Assembly: GCA_035553375.1 (NCBI GenBank)
Contig: DATNCY010000332.1
Location: forward strand, 62,001-126,000
Length of the DNA stretch: 64,000 nucleotides
From: JAJPHU01 sp035553375
Lineage (GTDB): Bacteria; Planctomycetota; Planctomycetia; Gemmatales; Gemmataceae
Direction: 5' to 3'
In this document: in pieces, positions 53,733 to 63,084 of the stretch
How the letters are laid out: each line of letters opens with the position of its first letter
How positions within the stretch are numbered: position 1 is the first letter of the stretch
Position numbers and translations under genes: made by a program
Notes under the pieces: model-generated
The model's database searches: none
What the model was told of the DNA's origin: nothing
Seen by the model: the letters and a program-made list of their open reading frames with translations, nothing else

Positions 53733-54272
53733 ATGAGCGCAGAGCAAGCCATTCGCATTGGCATTGTTACGGTTTCGGATCGAGCCAGCCGTGGCGAATA
53801 TCAGGATCTCGGCGGTCCCGCCATCCGCGATTGTCTCGGCGAAATTTTGTCGTGTGCATGGGAGGCCGTACCGCGTGTCATCCCGGACGAGCGACCGTTG
53901 ATCGAGACGACATTGAAGGAGTTATGCGATCAGGAATGTTGCTGTTTGGTGGTCACGACTGGCGGCACGGGACCGGCGCGGCGGGACGTGACGCCGGAGG
54001 CGACGGAAGCGGTGTGCGACAAGCTACTTGATGGTTTCGGCGAGCAAATGCGTGCGGTGTCGCTGAAATTCGTGCCGACGGCGATCCTCTCTCGGCAGAT
54101 CGCCGGCATTCGCGGCCGCTCGCTGATCGTCAATCTGCCAGGCAAGCCCAGCGCCATCCGCGATTGTCTGCTCGCGGTGTTCCCGGCCATTCCTTACTGC
54201 ATCGACCTAATTGAGGGACCGTATCTGACGACGAACGAAACCATCGTCAAGGCGTTTCGACCGAAGAAATAG
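53733..54272 (+). CDS. mogA: Molybdopterin adenylyltransferase
   Basis: 179 residues of the MogA/MoaB fold: IGIVTVSDRASRGEYQDLGG, the molybdopterin-binding TTGGTGPARRDVTPEAT, and LIVNLPGKPSAIRDCL. It adenylates molybdopterin before metal insertion by MoeA. It is far (about 30 kb) from the moeA pair and the fwd genes, but supplies the same pathway. Confidence 0.93.
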   Translation: MSAEQAIRIGIVTVSDRASRGEYQDLGGPAIRDCLGEILSCAWEAVPRVIPDERPLIETTLKELCDQECCCLVVTTGGTGPARRDVTPEATEAVCDKLLDGFGEQMRAVSLKFVPTAILSRQIAGIRGRSLIVNLPGKPSAIRDCLLAVFPAIPYCIDLIEGPYLTTNETIVKAFRPKK

Positions 54273-54316
54273 GCAGAGTGTTATGGCGGATTTCGCGTTT
54301 GAGAACAAGGTGAGAG

Positions 54317-55129
54317 ATGGTTTCGTTTCTCTTCTGGAACCTCGGAAGAATGGCGATTACCCATCGCGTTGCGCGCCTGGCTTCCACACTTGGGATTGAT
54401 GTGCTTATCCTGGCAGAGTGCGAATTGACACCCGGCGATGTCCTTCAGGTACTCAACAGGTCAAGCGGCCCAGCGTATTGTTTCCCCTTCAGTATGGAGC
54501 AGAAACTCCATCTCTTCACTCGCTTGCCCGAAGCGGCCGTAGTCGATGAATTCAACCATCCGCTCGGCGGCTTGTCGATCCGCCGACTCCTGATTGGTTC
54601 GCCTCCCGGCATTCTTCTCGCTATCGTGCATTTCCCAAGTCGCGTCCATTGGGATATGGTTGATCAAACGCTGGAGGCGACCAGGCTGGCCGGCGACATT
54701 CTGCAAACGGAGGACAAAGTCGGCCATCGCCGAACCGTCCTCGTGGGCGATTTTAACATGAATCCTTTCGATCCCGGCATGGCTGGCTCGACGGGCCTTC
54801 ATGCGGTCATGACGCGCGACCTGGCCCGGCGCGGCGAGCGTGAGGTGCGCGGGAGACCGTATCGCTTCTTCTACAATCCGATGTGGGGGCATTTCGGCGA
54901 TCAGACGACGGGACCGCCAGGCAGCTATTATCTTCGCGCCTCGAAGCCGTTAAACTATTACTGGAACCTGTACGATCAGGTCTTGGTACGGCCTGACTTG
55001 ATGGACCGACTTCGCGCCGTGCGTTTGTTGGACAGCGATGGTCAAGAGCGGCTTCTCACCGCGTCGGGTTTACCGGGAGATGGGAACGGTTCCGACCATT
55101 TGCCTCTATTCTTTGAATTAGCTTTGTAA
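54317..55129 (+). CDS. Endonuclease/exonuclease/phosphatase family protein
   Basis: 270 residues. The metal-dependent phosphodiesterase fold is complete: SFLFWNLGRM (Asn), LILAECEL (Glu), VLVGDFNMNPFDPGM (Asp/Asn) and SDHLPLFFEL (Asp/His). No signal peptide. It is 13 nt before a 154-residue protein of unknown family, an arrangement that suggests a two-gene unit. The target (DNA, RNA, lipid or small molecule) cannot be told. Confidence 0.85.
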   Translation: MVSFLFWNLGRMAITHRVARLASTLGIDVLILAECELTPGDVLQVLNRSSGPAYCFPFSMEQKLHLFTRLPEAAVVDEFNHPLGGLSIRRLLIGSPPGILLAIVHFPSRVHWDMVDQTLEATRLAGDILQTEDKVGHRRTVLVGDFNMNPFDPGMAGSTGLHAVMTRDLARRGEREVRGRPYRFFYNPMWGHFGDQTTGPPGSYYLRASKPLNYYWNLYDQVLVRPDLMDRLRAVRLLDSDGQERLLTASGLPGDGNGSDHLPLFFELAL

Positions 55130-55142
55130 CTCTGGAGGTGCC

Positions 55143-55607
55143 ATGCCGGACACCATCCCCAACCTCTGGTCGCCGGACATCGCGCAGAACGTTTTGCCGC
55201 CCCTGGCGATCTTGCGCACACAAGCCGGATTTCTCGGTCAGATGACCAAGGGCCTTTTGCGCGCCGAAATCACGTCGATGAAGACCGAGAAATGGATTCA
55301 GTATCAGTTTGACTTGCACGCCCCCGCGTTAGGGGGATACCGCCATCGCCTCTTCGCGGTCGGACATGAACCGGATACCTTTTATCCCGTAACGGTGGAG
55401 GCCGAGTGTTTCGCGGGACCAACGACGTTGAATGAGCCTGATTTTCCGACAGCCGCCACGCAAGATGAGTTCCTCAAATTGATTGGCCAGGTACTCCAAT
55501 CGCGTGAGGTGCGATCTATCATCCAAACGCTCATCGCTCGAAGTAACGAGTTTCTTGGCGGTGCGGCCGGTGCCGCTCGTACTGAAGGCGGCGAAAGCAC
55601 GCCGTGA
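55143..55607 (+). CDS. Uncharacterised partner of the EEP-fold gene
   Basis: 154 residues, starts MPDTIPNLWSPDIAQNVLPP after CTGGAGG. It has no signal peptide or known motif; the N-terminal half is IRTQAGFLGQMTKGLL-like helical and the middle has WIQYQFDLHAPALGGYRHRL. I do not recognise it. Close spacing to the EEP gene suggests co-translation. Confidence 0.7.
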   Translation: MPDTIPNLWSPDIAQNVLPPLAILRTQAGFLGQMTKGLLRAEITSMKTEKWIQYQFDLHAPALGGYRHRLFAVGHEPDTFYPVTVEAECFAGPTTLNEPDFPTAATQDEFLKLIGQVLQSREVRSIIQTLIARSNEFLGGAAGAARTEGGESTP

Positions 55608-55631
55608 CCTCTCCAGCAGCGGACATGCGGC

Positions 55632-56324
55632 ATGGAAATCGATCTCAACTGCGATCTCGGCGAAGGCTGTCCGCACGACGCCGAACTGATGCCGCTCATC
55701 ACGTCCGCCAATATCGCGTGTGGCTTCCACGCCGGCGATGCAGCCACGGCCCACGCTACGCTGATGCTGGCGGCGCGGCACGGCGTGCAAGTCGGCGCTC
55801 ATCCCGGCTTCGCCGACCGCGAACACTTCGGCCGCCTTGAGTTACCCCAGACGGAACCGCAAATTTTCGCGGAATGCGTGTATCAGATTGGCGCGCTGGC
55901 GGGGTTGGCTCGCACTGTTGGCGTGTCACTGCGCTACGTCAAGCCGCATGGAGCGCTCTACAACATGGCCTGTCGCGACGATGCTTACGCTCGTCCCATC
56001 GTCGCGGCAGTGGCACTGTTTGGCCTGGAACTGATGGCGCTGCCGGAATCCCGGCTGGAGGCGCTGAGCGCCGGACGCTGTCCGTTTGTCCGCGAGGGCT
56101 TCGCGGATCGGCGTTATCTTCCCGATGGCTCGCTGGTGCCGCGCTCGCGGCCGGATGCGTTCGTGATGGATCCAGCCGAGGCAGTCCGGCAAGCCGAATG
56201 GCTGCTGCGAGAGAAAGGTGTGCGGACATTGTGCGTGCATGGCGACAACCCCGCAGCCGTGGCCTTCGTCCGCGATTTGCGCGATGCTCTGACGCGACAC
56301 GGCATGGTGATTCGCCGATTCTGA
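55632..56324 (+). CDS. pxpA: 5-oxoprolinase subunit A (LamB/YcsF family)
   Basis: 230 residues. Catalyses the ATP-dependent opening of 5-oxoproline together with PxpB and PxpC. The YcsF signature is clear: MEIDLNCDLGEGCPHDAELM, SANIACGFHAGD, VGAHPGFADREHFGR, LRYVKPHGALYN, and VRTLCVHGDNP. Normally pxpA, B and C are neighbours; here pxpC lies 1.4 kb downstream and pxpB is absent from the window. Confidence 0.93.
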   Translation: MEIDLNCDLGEGCPHDAELMPLITSANIACGFHAGDAATAHATLMLAARHGVQVGAHPGFADREHFGRLELPQTEPQIFAECVYQIGALAGLARTVGVSLRYVKPHGALYNMACRDDAYARPIVAAVALFGLELMALPESRLEALSAGRCPFVREGFADRRYLPDGSLVPRSRPDAFVMDPAEAVRQAEWLLREKGVRTLCVHGDNPAAVAFVRDLRDALTRHGMVIRRF

Positions 56325-56337
56325 GGAGAAAATTCGC

Positions 56338-56958
56338 ATGACGGCGCATCAAAAAAACGGCTTCCGCATCGCCGGAATTGGTCTCGCCATCGCCGCAGTC
56401 CTCGCAGTCCCTTTCATCTATTCCGCCTTCTGCCATCGGCGTATCCGGCTTCGGTTGGATGATCCAAGTCCAGCCGTGCGCGTGGCGGCCCTTCGCGCCA
56501 CTGGCTACGAAGGGAACGTCGATCTGTTGATGAAGGGATTGCAAGATGAAGATGCGGATGTGCGTCTGGTCGCGGCCATGCAGTTACAACGGCGAGGAGC
56601 GCAGGCTGCCCCGAGCGCAAGGGCGTTGGTGGTGGCAAGCCTCAAGGATAACCATGTGGGAGTTCGCCGCGAGGCGGCTGAAGCTCTGCATGACATCGGG
56701 GCTGCGGCGGCCCCCGCTCTGATTGAGGCTCTGGGCGATCCCGACCCGCGTATCCGTGCCAAAGCTGCCGGGGCGCTGTGTGTGGTCGCCGCCACGAGCA
56801 GGGAACAACCGCCTTCTGCCGACGCATTGGCCTCGGCCGCTGTTGCACTGGAGAATGTGCTGCACGATGAGGATGCAGAAGTACAGAAAAATGCAGCGGA
56901 TTCCCTGGATTACATCCGCAGAGCCGAAGCAGGAGAAAGACTCTTCGAGGGAAAATGA
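56338..56958 (+). CDS. HEAT-repeat membrane-anchored protein
   Basis: 206 residues, GGAG site before the ATG. One transmembrane segment (FRIAGIGLAIAAVLAVPFIY), then about four HEAT repeats (DDPSPAVRVAALRATG, QDEDADVRLVAAMQLQRRG, KDNHVGVRREAAEALHDIG, GDPDPRIRAKAAGALCVV). It is probably a protein-binding scaffold. It follows pxpA by 13 nt and its stop is 1 nt before the DUF1559 start, so the genes are coupled. Confidence 0.8.
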   Translation: MTAHQKNGFRIAGIGLAIAAVLAVPFIYSAFCHRRIRLRLDDPSPAVRVAALRATGYEGNVDLLMKGLQDEDADVRLVAAMQLQRRGAQAAPSARALVVASLKDNHVGVRREAAEALHDIGAAAAPALIEALGDPDPRIRAKAAGALCVVAATSREQPPSADALASAAVALENVLHDEDAEVQKNAADSLDYIRRAEAGERLFEGK

Positions 56959-56959
56959 A

Positions 56960-57727
56960 ATGCGCAACGCCATCCAAGCCCTGATCGTGTTGTTGATTCT
57001 CCTCTCCTGCGGTGGAATGTTCACCCTCGCCGTTGCCAAGGTCCGCGAAGCGGCCAATCGCTCGCAATGCGTGAACAACCTGAAGCAACTCGGCATGGCC
57101 ATCGAGAACTACCAAGGCACTTATGCCAAATTTCCCAAGGCCGCCGAGGAGAATCCGAAGTTGCCGCCAGAGAAACGCTTGAGTTGGTGTGTTGCGGTCT
57201 GGCCGTACATGGAATCTAGTCCGATTTACTCCAAGATGGACCACAAGAAAGGCTGGGACGCCGAGGAAAATCGCTTTGCCGCCTTGACTGTCTTGCGTCC
57301 CTATCAATGTCCCTCCTACCCGGAGCGACCACCTGCCAGCACGCTTATCCCGATAGATTACATCGGCATCACGGGAATTGGTGTCGATGCAATCGAGTTG
57401 CCGCTAGAAGACACGCGGGCCGGTTTCTTCGGCTACGATCGGGCGCTGACGAAGGCAGACCTGAAGTGCGGAGGCAGCGAGACGACCATGATCGTCGAAA
57501 CGAGCCAGGCGAGCGGCGCATGGACGGCGGCTGGTTCACCGACATCACGCGGCCTCCTCCCCGAAGGGTCGCCTTATTTCGGCAGCGAAGGGCAATTCGG
57601 TGGCAATCATCCTCGCGGCGCAAATTGCGTGCTCGCGGACGGCTCGGTTCGTTTCATCGAGAAATCGATCGATTCGCGGGTATGGGAGGCGATGGCCACC
57701 CTGGGCGGCAAAGGCAATCAGGAGTGA
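56960..57727 (+). CDS. DUF1559 pseudopilin-like protein (H-x9-DG)
   Basis: 255 residues. The N-terminal hydrophobic helix (IQALIVLLILLSCGGMFTLAVA) precedes REAANRSQCVNNLKQLGMAI, the standard DUF1559 block, and the C-terminus has GGNHPRGANCVLADGSVRFI with His-x9-Asp-Gly. DUF1559 proteins are among the largest planctomycete families and resemble type IV/II pseudopilins. Its place between pxpA and pxpC is unusual. Confidence 0.9.
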   Translation: MRNAIQALIVLLILLSCGGMFTLAVAKVREAANRSQCVNNLKQLGMAIENYQGTYAKFPKAAEENPKLPPEKRLSWCVAVWPYMESSPIYSKMDHKKGWDAEENRFAALTVLRPYQCPSYPERPPASTLIPIDYIGITGIGVDAIELPLEDTRAGFFGYDRALTKADLKCGGSETTMIVETSQASGAWTAAGSPTSRGLLPEGSPYFGSEGQFGGNHPRGANCVLADGSVRFIEKSIDSRVWEAMATLGGKGNQE

Positions 57728-57731
57728 CACC

Positions 57732-58643
57732 ATCGCCGCGCTCATCGTTTCCAGTCCCGGCTTGTGTACGCTGATCGTGGACCACGGCCGACCGCGAAGC
57801 CGCAGTCTGGGCGTGCCCCTCGGCGGCGCGGCGGATCGCTTCGCCGTCGCTATTGGCAACGCCCTCGTCGGCAATCCGCCCGCTGCTGCCGCCCTCGAAG
57901 TCAGTCTGAGCGGGCCGACACTCACCGCCGATAGCGAACTCGCCTGCGTTCTGTACGGCGCTCCCTTCGAGATGAGCGTGGGCGGGGCGACGTGGGAAGC
58001 GGGTAAGACCTTCACGCTGCGATCTGGTGAGTCCTTACGCATCGGCGGAACACCGCGCGGCATGCGTGCCTATCTATGCGTGCGCGGCGGTTTGCAAACG
58101 CCGATCATCCTCGATAGTCGCTCCAGTCTCGAACCGTTGCGAACCGGCGCGGAGTTGTACTGTCAACCCGGTGTCATTCAGGTTCGCCGTTTCCAATACG
58201 AATTTGTCTGGAATACCGAACCGCGTTTGCTGCATGTCGTGGAGGGACCGCAAGCCGACTGGTTCCGCGCCGAGGAATTCTATCCGCAGTCGTTCGCGGT
58301 GACGCCGGCCAGCAACCGGATGGGACTGCGTTTGCGGGGTGAAGCGCTGACCTTACCGGAGCGCGAACTGGTGTCCGAACCCGTCTGTCCCGGCAGCGTG
58401 CAGGTGACACGCGATGGACAGTGTATCGTCCTCGGCGTGGATGGTCAGACCATCGGCGGCTATCCGAAGATCGCCCAGGTTATCAGCGCCGATCTCGACA
58501 AGCTGGCTCAATTGCGACCCGGCGAAGTTGTGCGTTTTCGGCGAGTAGCGTTTGAAACCGCCGAAGCATTATATCAGACGAAACAAGCCGAATTGCATGA
58601 ATGGGTGACACGTCTGCGGACGGCGGAGGTATTCGCTTCATAA
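57732..58643 (+). CDS. pxpC: 5-oxoprolinase subunit C (biotin-dependent carboxyltransferase-like)
   Basis: 303 residues if the start is ATC 57732. Family blocks are VSSPGLCTLIVDHGRPRSRS, VPLGGAADRFAVAIGNALVG, GTPRGMRAYLCVRGG, RMGLRLRGEAL and GQTIGGYPKIAQVI. No ATG, GTG or TTG lies in frame at the expected place: the first plausible codon is ATC, preceded by AGGAG with 7 nt spacing after the DUF1559 stop. A GTG 132 nt upstream overlaps the DUF1559 gene and gives unrelated sequence. The start is either a rare AUC or a mutated ATG. Confidence 0.85.
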   Translation: MAALIVSSPGLCTLIVDHGRPRSRSLGVPLGGAADRFAVAIGNALVGNPPAAAALEVSLSGPTLTADSELACVLYGAPFEMSVGGATWEAGKTFTLRSGESLRIGGTPRGMRAYLCVRGGLQTPIILDSRSSLEPLRTGAELYCQPGVIQVRRFQYEFVWNTEPRLLHVVEGPQADWFRAEEFYPQSFAVTPASNRMGLRLRGEALTLPERELVSEPVCPGSVQVTRDGQCIVLGVDGQTIGGYPKIAQVISADLDKLAQLRPGEVVRFRRVAFETAEALYQTKQAELHEWVTRLRTAEVFAS

Positions 58644-58741
58644 GATGAGTTTCGTATTCCCACAAAGTTTCCGGCCTCCCGAAAAGATAAGATCCAGGGC
58701 AAGCCAGAGGCTTTGTAAATTACTCCCTCAGGATCTCTCAC

Positions 58742-59722
58742 ATGGATAAAGTTCTCATCGCTCCCATGACCCTGGCCAACCTCGAAGGCAAGTTCGTTCA
58801 GGTGCTGCGCGAGGCCGGCTTTGAACTCATTTACCCCAAGCAAGCAACGCAATTGACCGAGGACGAACTGCTGGCGATCTTGCCCGGCATCAAGGCGTCG
58901 CTGGCCGGCTCGGAACCGTACACCGCCCGCGTTCTGGCCGCCCATCCGTCGTTGCGTGTCATCGCCCGCGCCGGTGTCGGCTATGATGCCGTCGATCTGC
59001 CGGCCGCCACGCGGCAGGGCGTCGCCGTCACCATCACGCCCGGCACCAATGAAGGGTCTGTGGCCGAACACACCTTCAGCCTCCTTCTCGGTCTGGTCAA
59101 AAACCTCGTGCCGCAGCACCTTAGCGTTAAAACCGGCGGTTGGCCGCGCGGCGCCAACTTGCCGTTGCGCGGGCGAACGCTCGGCATCGCTGGACTTGGT
59201 CGTATCGGCAAGGCCGTCGCCGTGCGCGGCGCCGCCTTTGGTATGCGTCTGATTGCCTATGATCCGTTCCCGGACACCGCCTTCGCCGCTCACCATGACA
59301 TCACGCTTGTCTCGCTGGAACGACTGCTGGCCGAATCCGACTATGTGACGCTGCATCTGCCGGTCAGTGCCGAATCGCGTTACCTCATCAACCGCAAAAC
59401 GCTGGCGCTGATGAAGCCGACCGCTTTCCTGATTAACACGGCGCGCGGCGCGGTGGTGAATGAAGCGGATCTGCTAGAGGCGCTACAGAATAAACGATTG
59501 GCCGGGGCCGGGCTTGATGTGTTCGAGGCGGAACCGCCCGGCGAACATCCGCTTTTCCAGATGGACAATGTCTTGCTGACGCCGCACGCGGCCGGCACGG
59601 ATGTGCAATCGCGCGATGATATGGCCCTGTCCGCGGCCCAAGCCATCGTTTCGCTGTCGCGCGGCGAATGGCCGGCGGAGAAAGTGGTCAACGCCGAGGC
59701 GCGGGCACACTATCGCTGGTAA
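58742..59722 (+). CDS. D-2-hydroxyacid dehydrogenase (SerA-like)
   Basis: 326 residues, NAD-dependent. Rossmann motif GIAGLGRIGKAVAVRG, the catalytic Arg in NTARGAVVNEADLLEAL, Glu in DVFEAEPPGEHPLF and His in LTPHAAGTD are all present, and the catalytic part is complete. No ACT domain, so it may be a phosphoglycerate or other hydroxyacid dehydrogenase. The gene is alone between pxpC and the WD40 protein. Confidence 0.9.
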   Translation: MDKVLIAPMTLANLEGKFVQVLREAGFELIYPKQATQLTEDELLAILPGIKASLAGSEPYTARVLAAHPSLRVIARAGVGYDAVDLPAATRQGVAVTITPGTNEGSVAEHTFSLLLGLVKNLVPQHLSVKTGGWPRGANLPLRGRTLGIAGLGRIGKAVAVRGAAFGMRLIAYDPFPDTAFAAHHDITLVSLERLLAESDYVTLHLPVSAESRYLINRKTLALMKPTAFLINTARGAVVNEADLLEALQNKRLAGAGLDVFEAEPPGEHPLFQMDNVLLTPHAAGTDVQSRDDMALSAAQAIVSLSRGEWPAEKVVNAEARAHYRW

Positions 59723-59767
59723 AGCCTCCTCAGAAAGAAACCGCCAAGACGCCCAGGAGGTGTCATC

Positions 59768-62700
59768 ATGAAGCCGATTCGATTCTCTCTTCTGGCAGGC
59801 CTGTTCCTGGCGTTCGCATCAGGATCACTCCGGGCGGAATCGCCAAGCTATGCCAAACAGATAAAGCCGTTTATAGCTCGCTATTGTCTCGAATGCCACA
59901 ATAAGGAAGAACCGAAAGGCGATCTCAACCTGGAGACGCACAAGTCCCTCCTCGAAGGCGGCGAGAACGGCGCGGTCCTCACGCCGGGCAAGGCCGACGC
60001 CAGCCGTATCGTGCGGCTGGTGGAACACAAGGACAAGCCGTTCATGCCGCCGAAGAAAGCGAAACAACCACGCCCCGAAGAGGTCGCTTTCTTGCGAGCA
60101 TGGATCGACGCCGGCGCGAAGGAGGACGGCGCGGTTCGCGTCACCGTGCCCGACATCCGGCCGAAATCGCCGGTGGCGGCTCCCGTTGCCGCGCTGGCTT
60201 ATCATCCCACTACCCCAATTCTCGCGGCTGGCGGTCGCGGGATCGTGTATCTGTTCGATGCGCCGACCGGCGATTTACGGGGGAAGGTGGAACGGCTACA
60301 TCCGCGTGTAACGGCGCTGGCGTTCTCCCCGGACGGTAAGCGCCTCGCCGTCGCCAGCAGCGCGATGGGCGAGACGCACGAAGTTCGCTTGTACGATTTC
60401 ACTGCCGGAACGATCCCGAAGGCGGCGAGCGGAACCATCGTCAACACACATCACGATGTCATTCACGCTCTGGCGTTCAGCCCCGATGGCAAGATTCTGG
60501 CGAGCTGTGGATACGATCGGCTCATCAAGTTGTGGGACGTGACGGCGAAGAAGGAACTGCGCACCCTGAAGGATCATAGCGATTCCGTGTATGGCCTCGC
60601 GTTCAGCCTCGATGGCAAGCTACTGGCTTCGGCGGCGGCGGATCGCGCGGTCAAGGTGTGGAATGTGGCAACGGGAACGCGCCTCTACACGCTGGGCGAA
60701 TCTACCGACTGGGTGTATGCGGTCGCCTGGAGTCCCGATGGCCGGCACCTAGCGGCCGCCGGCGTAGACCGAAGCATCCGTGTCTGGCAGGTCTCCGCCG
60801 ACGGCGGCAAAGTCGTGCAATCGGTCTTCGCTCACGAGGCACCCGTCGTCCGGTTGGCCTACTCTGCCGATGGCAAGACGCTGTTCTCGCTCGGCGAGGA
60901 TCGCACCGTCAAGGCGTGGGACACCGCGCGCATGGTCGAACGCAAGGTTTACGATCGCCAGCCCGAGACGGCACTGAGTCTCGCCGTTCGGCCCGACGGC
61001 AAGCAGTTGGCGCTGGGCCGATACGATGGCGTCCTCGTTCTGCTCGATACGGCGACGGGCAAGCCGCAGGCCGAACCGTTGCCGATCAAACCGAAGCCAC
61101 CCATCAACGAGAACGAGCCGAACGATTCGCCGCGCACCGGGCAGAGCATCAAGGTGCCGGCGAGCGTGAACGGCAGCATCGGGCGAGCCGGCGATGTCGA
61201 TTACTATCGCTTCGAGGCCAAGGCGGGACAGGAGATTGGCGTACAGGTCCAGCCGGCCAGCGGCGCGAAACTCGAAGCGATTCTGCAACTGATCGACGCC
61301 GATGGGCGTATCGTCACCGAGAGCGCGAATGGACTGCTGGGGCATACCTGTCCGAAGGCGGGCGTTTACGCGCTCGGCATCCGCGATCGCGAGTATCGCG
61401 GCGAGGCCAGCATGAAATATCAATTGCGCATCGGTGATTTGCCAGTGGTCACGAGTGTTTTTCCGCTCGGTCTGCAACGCGGCACAGAGGCGGAGATTCA
61501 TCTCGATGGTGTCAACCTCGGTCCCACGCGCACAGTGCGCATCAAAGCACCAGCGGGCGCGGCTCTCGGTTCGCGCTTGCCGGTGCCGCTGACGGTTAAG
61601 GCGCTCGGCAATCCGACGGTGTTGGTCGATGAGTTCCCGCAAACGGTCTCTTCCGCGGCGGGGGGAACAATCGCCGTGCCCGGCACGGCCAATGGCCGCA
61701 TCGAACAGCCAGGGGCGACGCAGAGTTGGCGCTTCCAGGCGAAGAAGGGACAGCGTCTGCTGCTCGAAGTCAATGCCCGACGAGTCGGTTCACCCCTCGA
61801 TTCCGTCATCGAGATACTCGACGGAGGTAAGGTCGGGGAACCCGTGCCGCGCGCCACCCTTCGCTCGTTAGCCAAAACCTACGTTATCTTCCGCGATCAC
61901 GATTCGGCCTCGACGGGCATCCGCATCGAGACGTGGAGCGAGTTGGCTATGGACGACTATATTCTGCTCGGCAACGAACTGCTGCGTATCTGGGCGCTGC
62001 CGAAGAACCCCGACGACGATTGCCAATTCTGGAGTCTCGGCGGTCGGCGGCGCGGCTATCTCGGCACGACACCAGCGTTCCACGCGATGGGCCAGCCCAT
62101 GTACAAGGTGTCGATCTATCCACCCGGCACGACCTTCCCCGCCAACGGTTTGCCCGTCGTCACGCTGCCCTATCGCAACGACGATGGCGGCGGCGTCTTC
62201 GGCAAGGACTCGCGTCTCGTTTTCGATCCGCCCGCCGATGGCGACTATCAGGTGCGTATCGGCGATGCGCGCGGCCAGGGCAGCCGGCGGCACGCTTATC
62301 AATTAACCGTGCGTCCGCCGCGACCGAACTTCACGGTCAGCTTCAGTCCCACCGCGCCCTCTATCAGCAAGGGCGGTGCGGTCTCGATCAATGTCACCGC
62401 GGATCGCCGCGATGACTTTGAGGGGCCGATTGAGGTTCGATTCGAGAACCTGCCGCCAGGCTTTAGCGCTCCGGCCACGACCATCCCCGCCAACGAAAAC
62501 AGCACGAGTTTCGCCCTCTTCGCTGAGATGGCCGCGAGCGTCCCAGCCAAGACACCGTCGCTCAAGTTGATCGCGCGTGCCACGATCGATGGCAAGGAAG
62601 TGGTGCGCGAGGCGATGGGAGGATTGCCGAAGGTTCTCGATCCGGGCGACATTGTCACCATAACGGAGCAATCCGAAGTCGCGGTCAAACCCGGCCGGGA

Positions 62701-62968
62701 GGCGCGTCTGACGGTGAAGGTGGAACGCCGCAACGGTTTCAAGGGACGCATTCCGCTCGATGTGAAGGGACTACCGCACGGCGTCCGCGTACTCGACATT
62801 GGACTCAATGGCATCCTCATCACCCCCGAGGAGACGAGCCGAACTATTGTGATCTACGCTGAGCCGTGGGTGCAAGCGACGGCGCATCCGTTTGTGGTGC
62901 TGGCGCGACGCGAGGGCAAAAACACCGAGCATGCGGCGAAGTCCGTGTTACTGCGCGTGGACAAATGA
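59768..62968 (+). CDS. Secreted cytochrome c/WD40/PPC multidomain protein
   Basis: 1066 residues with a signal peptide (FSLLAGLFLAFASGSLRAES). The N-terminal haem motif C40-x2-C43-H44 (YCLECHNKEEPKGDL) is the planctomycete cytochrome domain. Residues of about 150-440 are WD40 repeats (LAFSPDGKILASCGYDRLIK, WDVTAKKELRTLKDHSDSVY). A C-terminal half follows with repeats of pre-peptidase C-terminal (PPC) type (GDVDYYRFEAKAGQEIGVQV, ATQSWRFQAKKGQRLLLEV) and beta-sandwich ends. It is probably anchored outside the cytoplasm, with a redox or sensing role. The function is unknown. Confidence 0.9.
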   Translation: MKPIRFSLLAGLFLAFASGSLRAESPSYAKQIKPFIARYCLECHNKEEPKGDLNLETHKSLLEGGENGAVLTPGKADASRIVRLVEHKDKPFMPPKKAKQPRPEEVAFLRAWIDAGAKEDGAVRVTVPDIRPKSPVAAPVAALAYHPTTPILAAGGRGIVYLFDAPTGDLRGKVERLHPRVTALAFSPDGKRLAVASSAMGETHEVRLYDFTAGTIPKAASGTIVNTHHDVIHALAFSPDGKILASCGYDRLIKLWDVTAKKELRTLKDHSDSVYGLAFSLDGKLLASAAADRAVKVWNVATGTRLYTLGESTDWVYAVAWSPDGRHLAAAGVDRSIRVWQVSADGGKVVQSVFAHEAPVVRLAYSADGKTLFSLGEDRTVKAWDTARMVERKVYDRQPETALSLAVRPDGKQLALGRYDGVLVLLDTATGKPQAEPLPIKPKPPINENEPNDSPRTGQSIKVPASVNGSIGRAGDVDYYRFEAKAGQEIGVQVQPASGAKLEAILQLIDADGRIVTESANGLLGHTCPKAGVYALGIRDREYRGEASMKYQLRIGDLPVVTSVFPLGLQRGTEAEIHLDGVNLGPTRTVRIKAPAGAALGSRLPVPLTVKALGNPTVLVDEFPQTVSSAAGGTIAVPGTANGRIEQPGATQSWRFQAKKGQRLLLEVNARRVGSPLDSVIEILDGGKVGEPVPRATLRSLAKTYVIFRDHDSASTGIRIETWSELAMDDYILLGNELLRIWALPKNPDDDCQFWSLGGRRRGYLGTTPAFHAMGQPMYKVSIYPPGTTFPANGLPVVTLPYRNDDGGGVFGKDSRLVFDPPADGDYQVRIGDARGQGSRRHAYQLTVRPPRPNFTVSFSPTAPSISKGGAVSINVTADRRDDFEGPIEVRFENLPPGFSAPATTIPANENSTSFALFAEMAASVPAKTPSLKLIARATIDGKEVVREAMGGLPKVLDPGDIVTITEQSEVAVKPGREARLTVKVERRNGFKGRIPLDVKGLPHGVRVLDIGLNGILITPEETSRTIVIYAEPWVQATAHPFVVLARREGKNTEHAAKSVLLRVDK

Positions 62969-63030
62969 AGGTTGTTGTAATGGTTTCCGGTGTTCTCGTT
63001 AGTCCAGCTAAGAAGCACGAACACGATGAA

Positions 63031-63084
63031 TTGCCAGCCCACAGCGCCAGCAAGGGTTCCCTTGCTGGCGCTGCGGGCTGGCAA
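63031..63084. repeat. Dispersed palindrome, CCAGCCCGCAG family, copy d
   Basis: TTGCCAGCCCACAGCGCCAG and complement form about 26-bp arms with one mismatch, downstream of the WD40 gene. Near 63130-63160 there is a half copy of the CACCACGGAAAA-type repeat (TTTTCCGTATTTTTCGTGG). The 62969-63253 gap holds nothing else. Confidence 0.85.
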
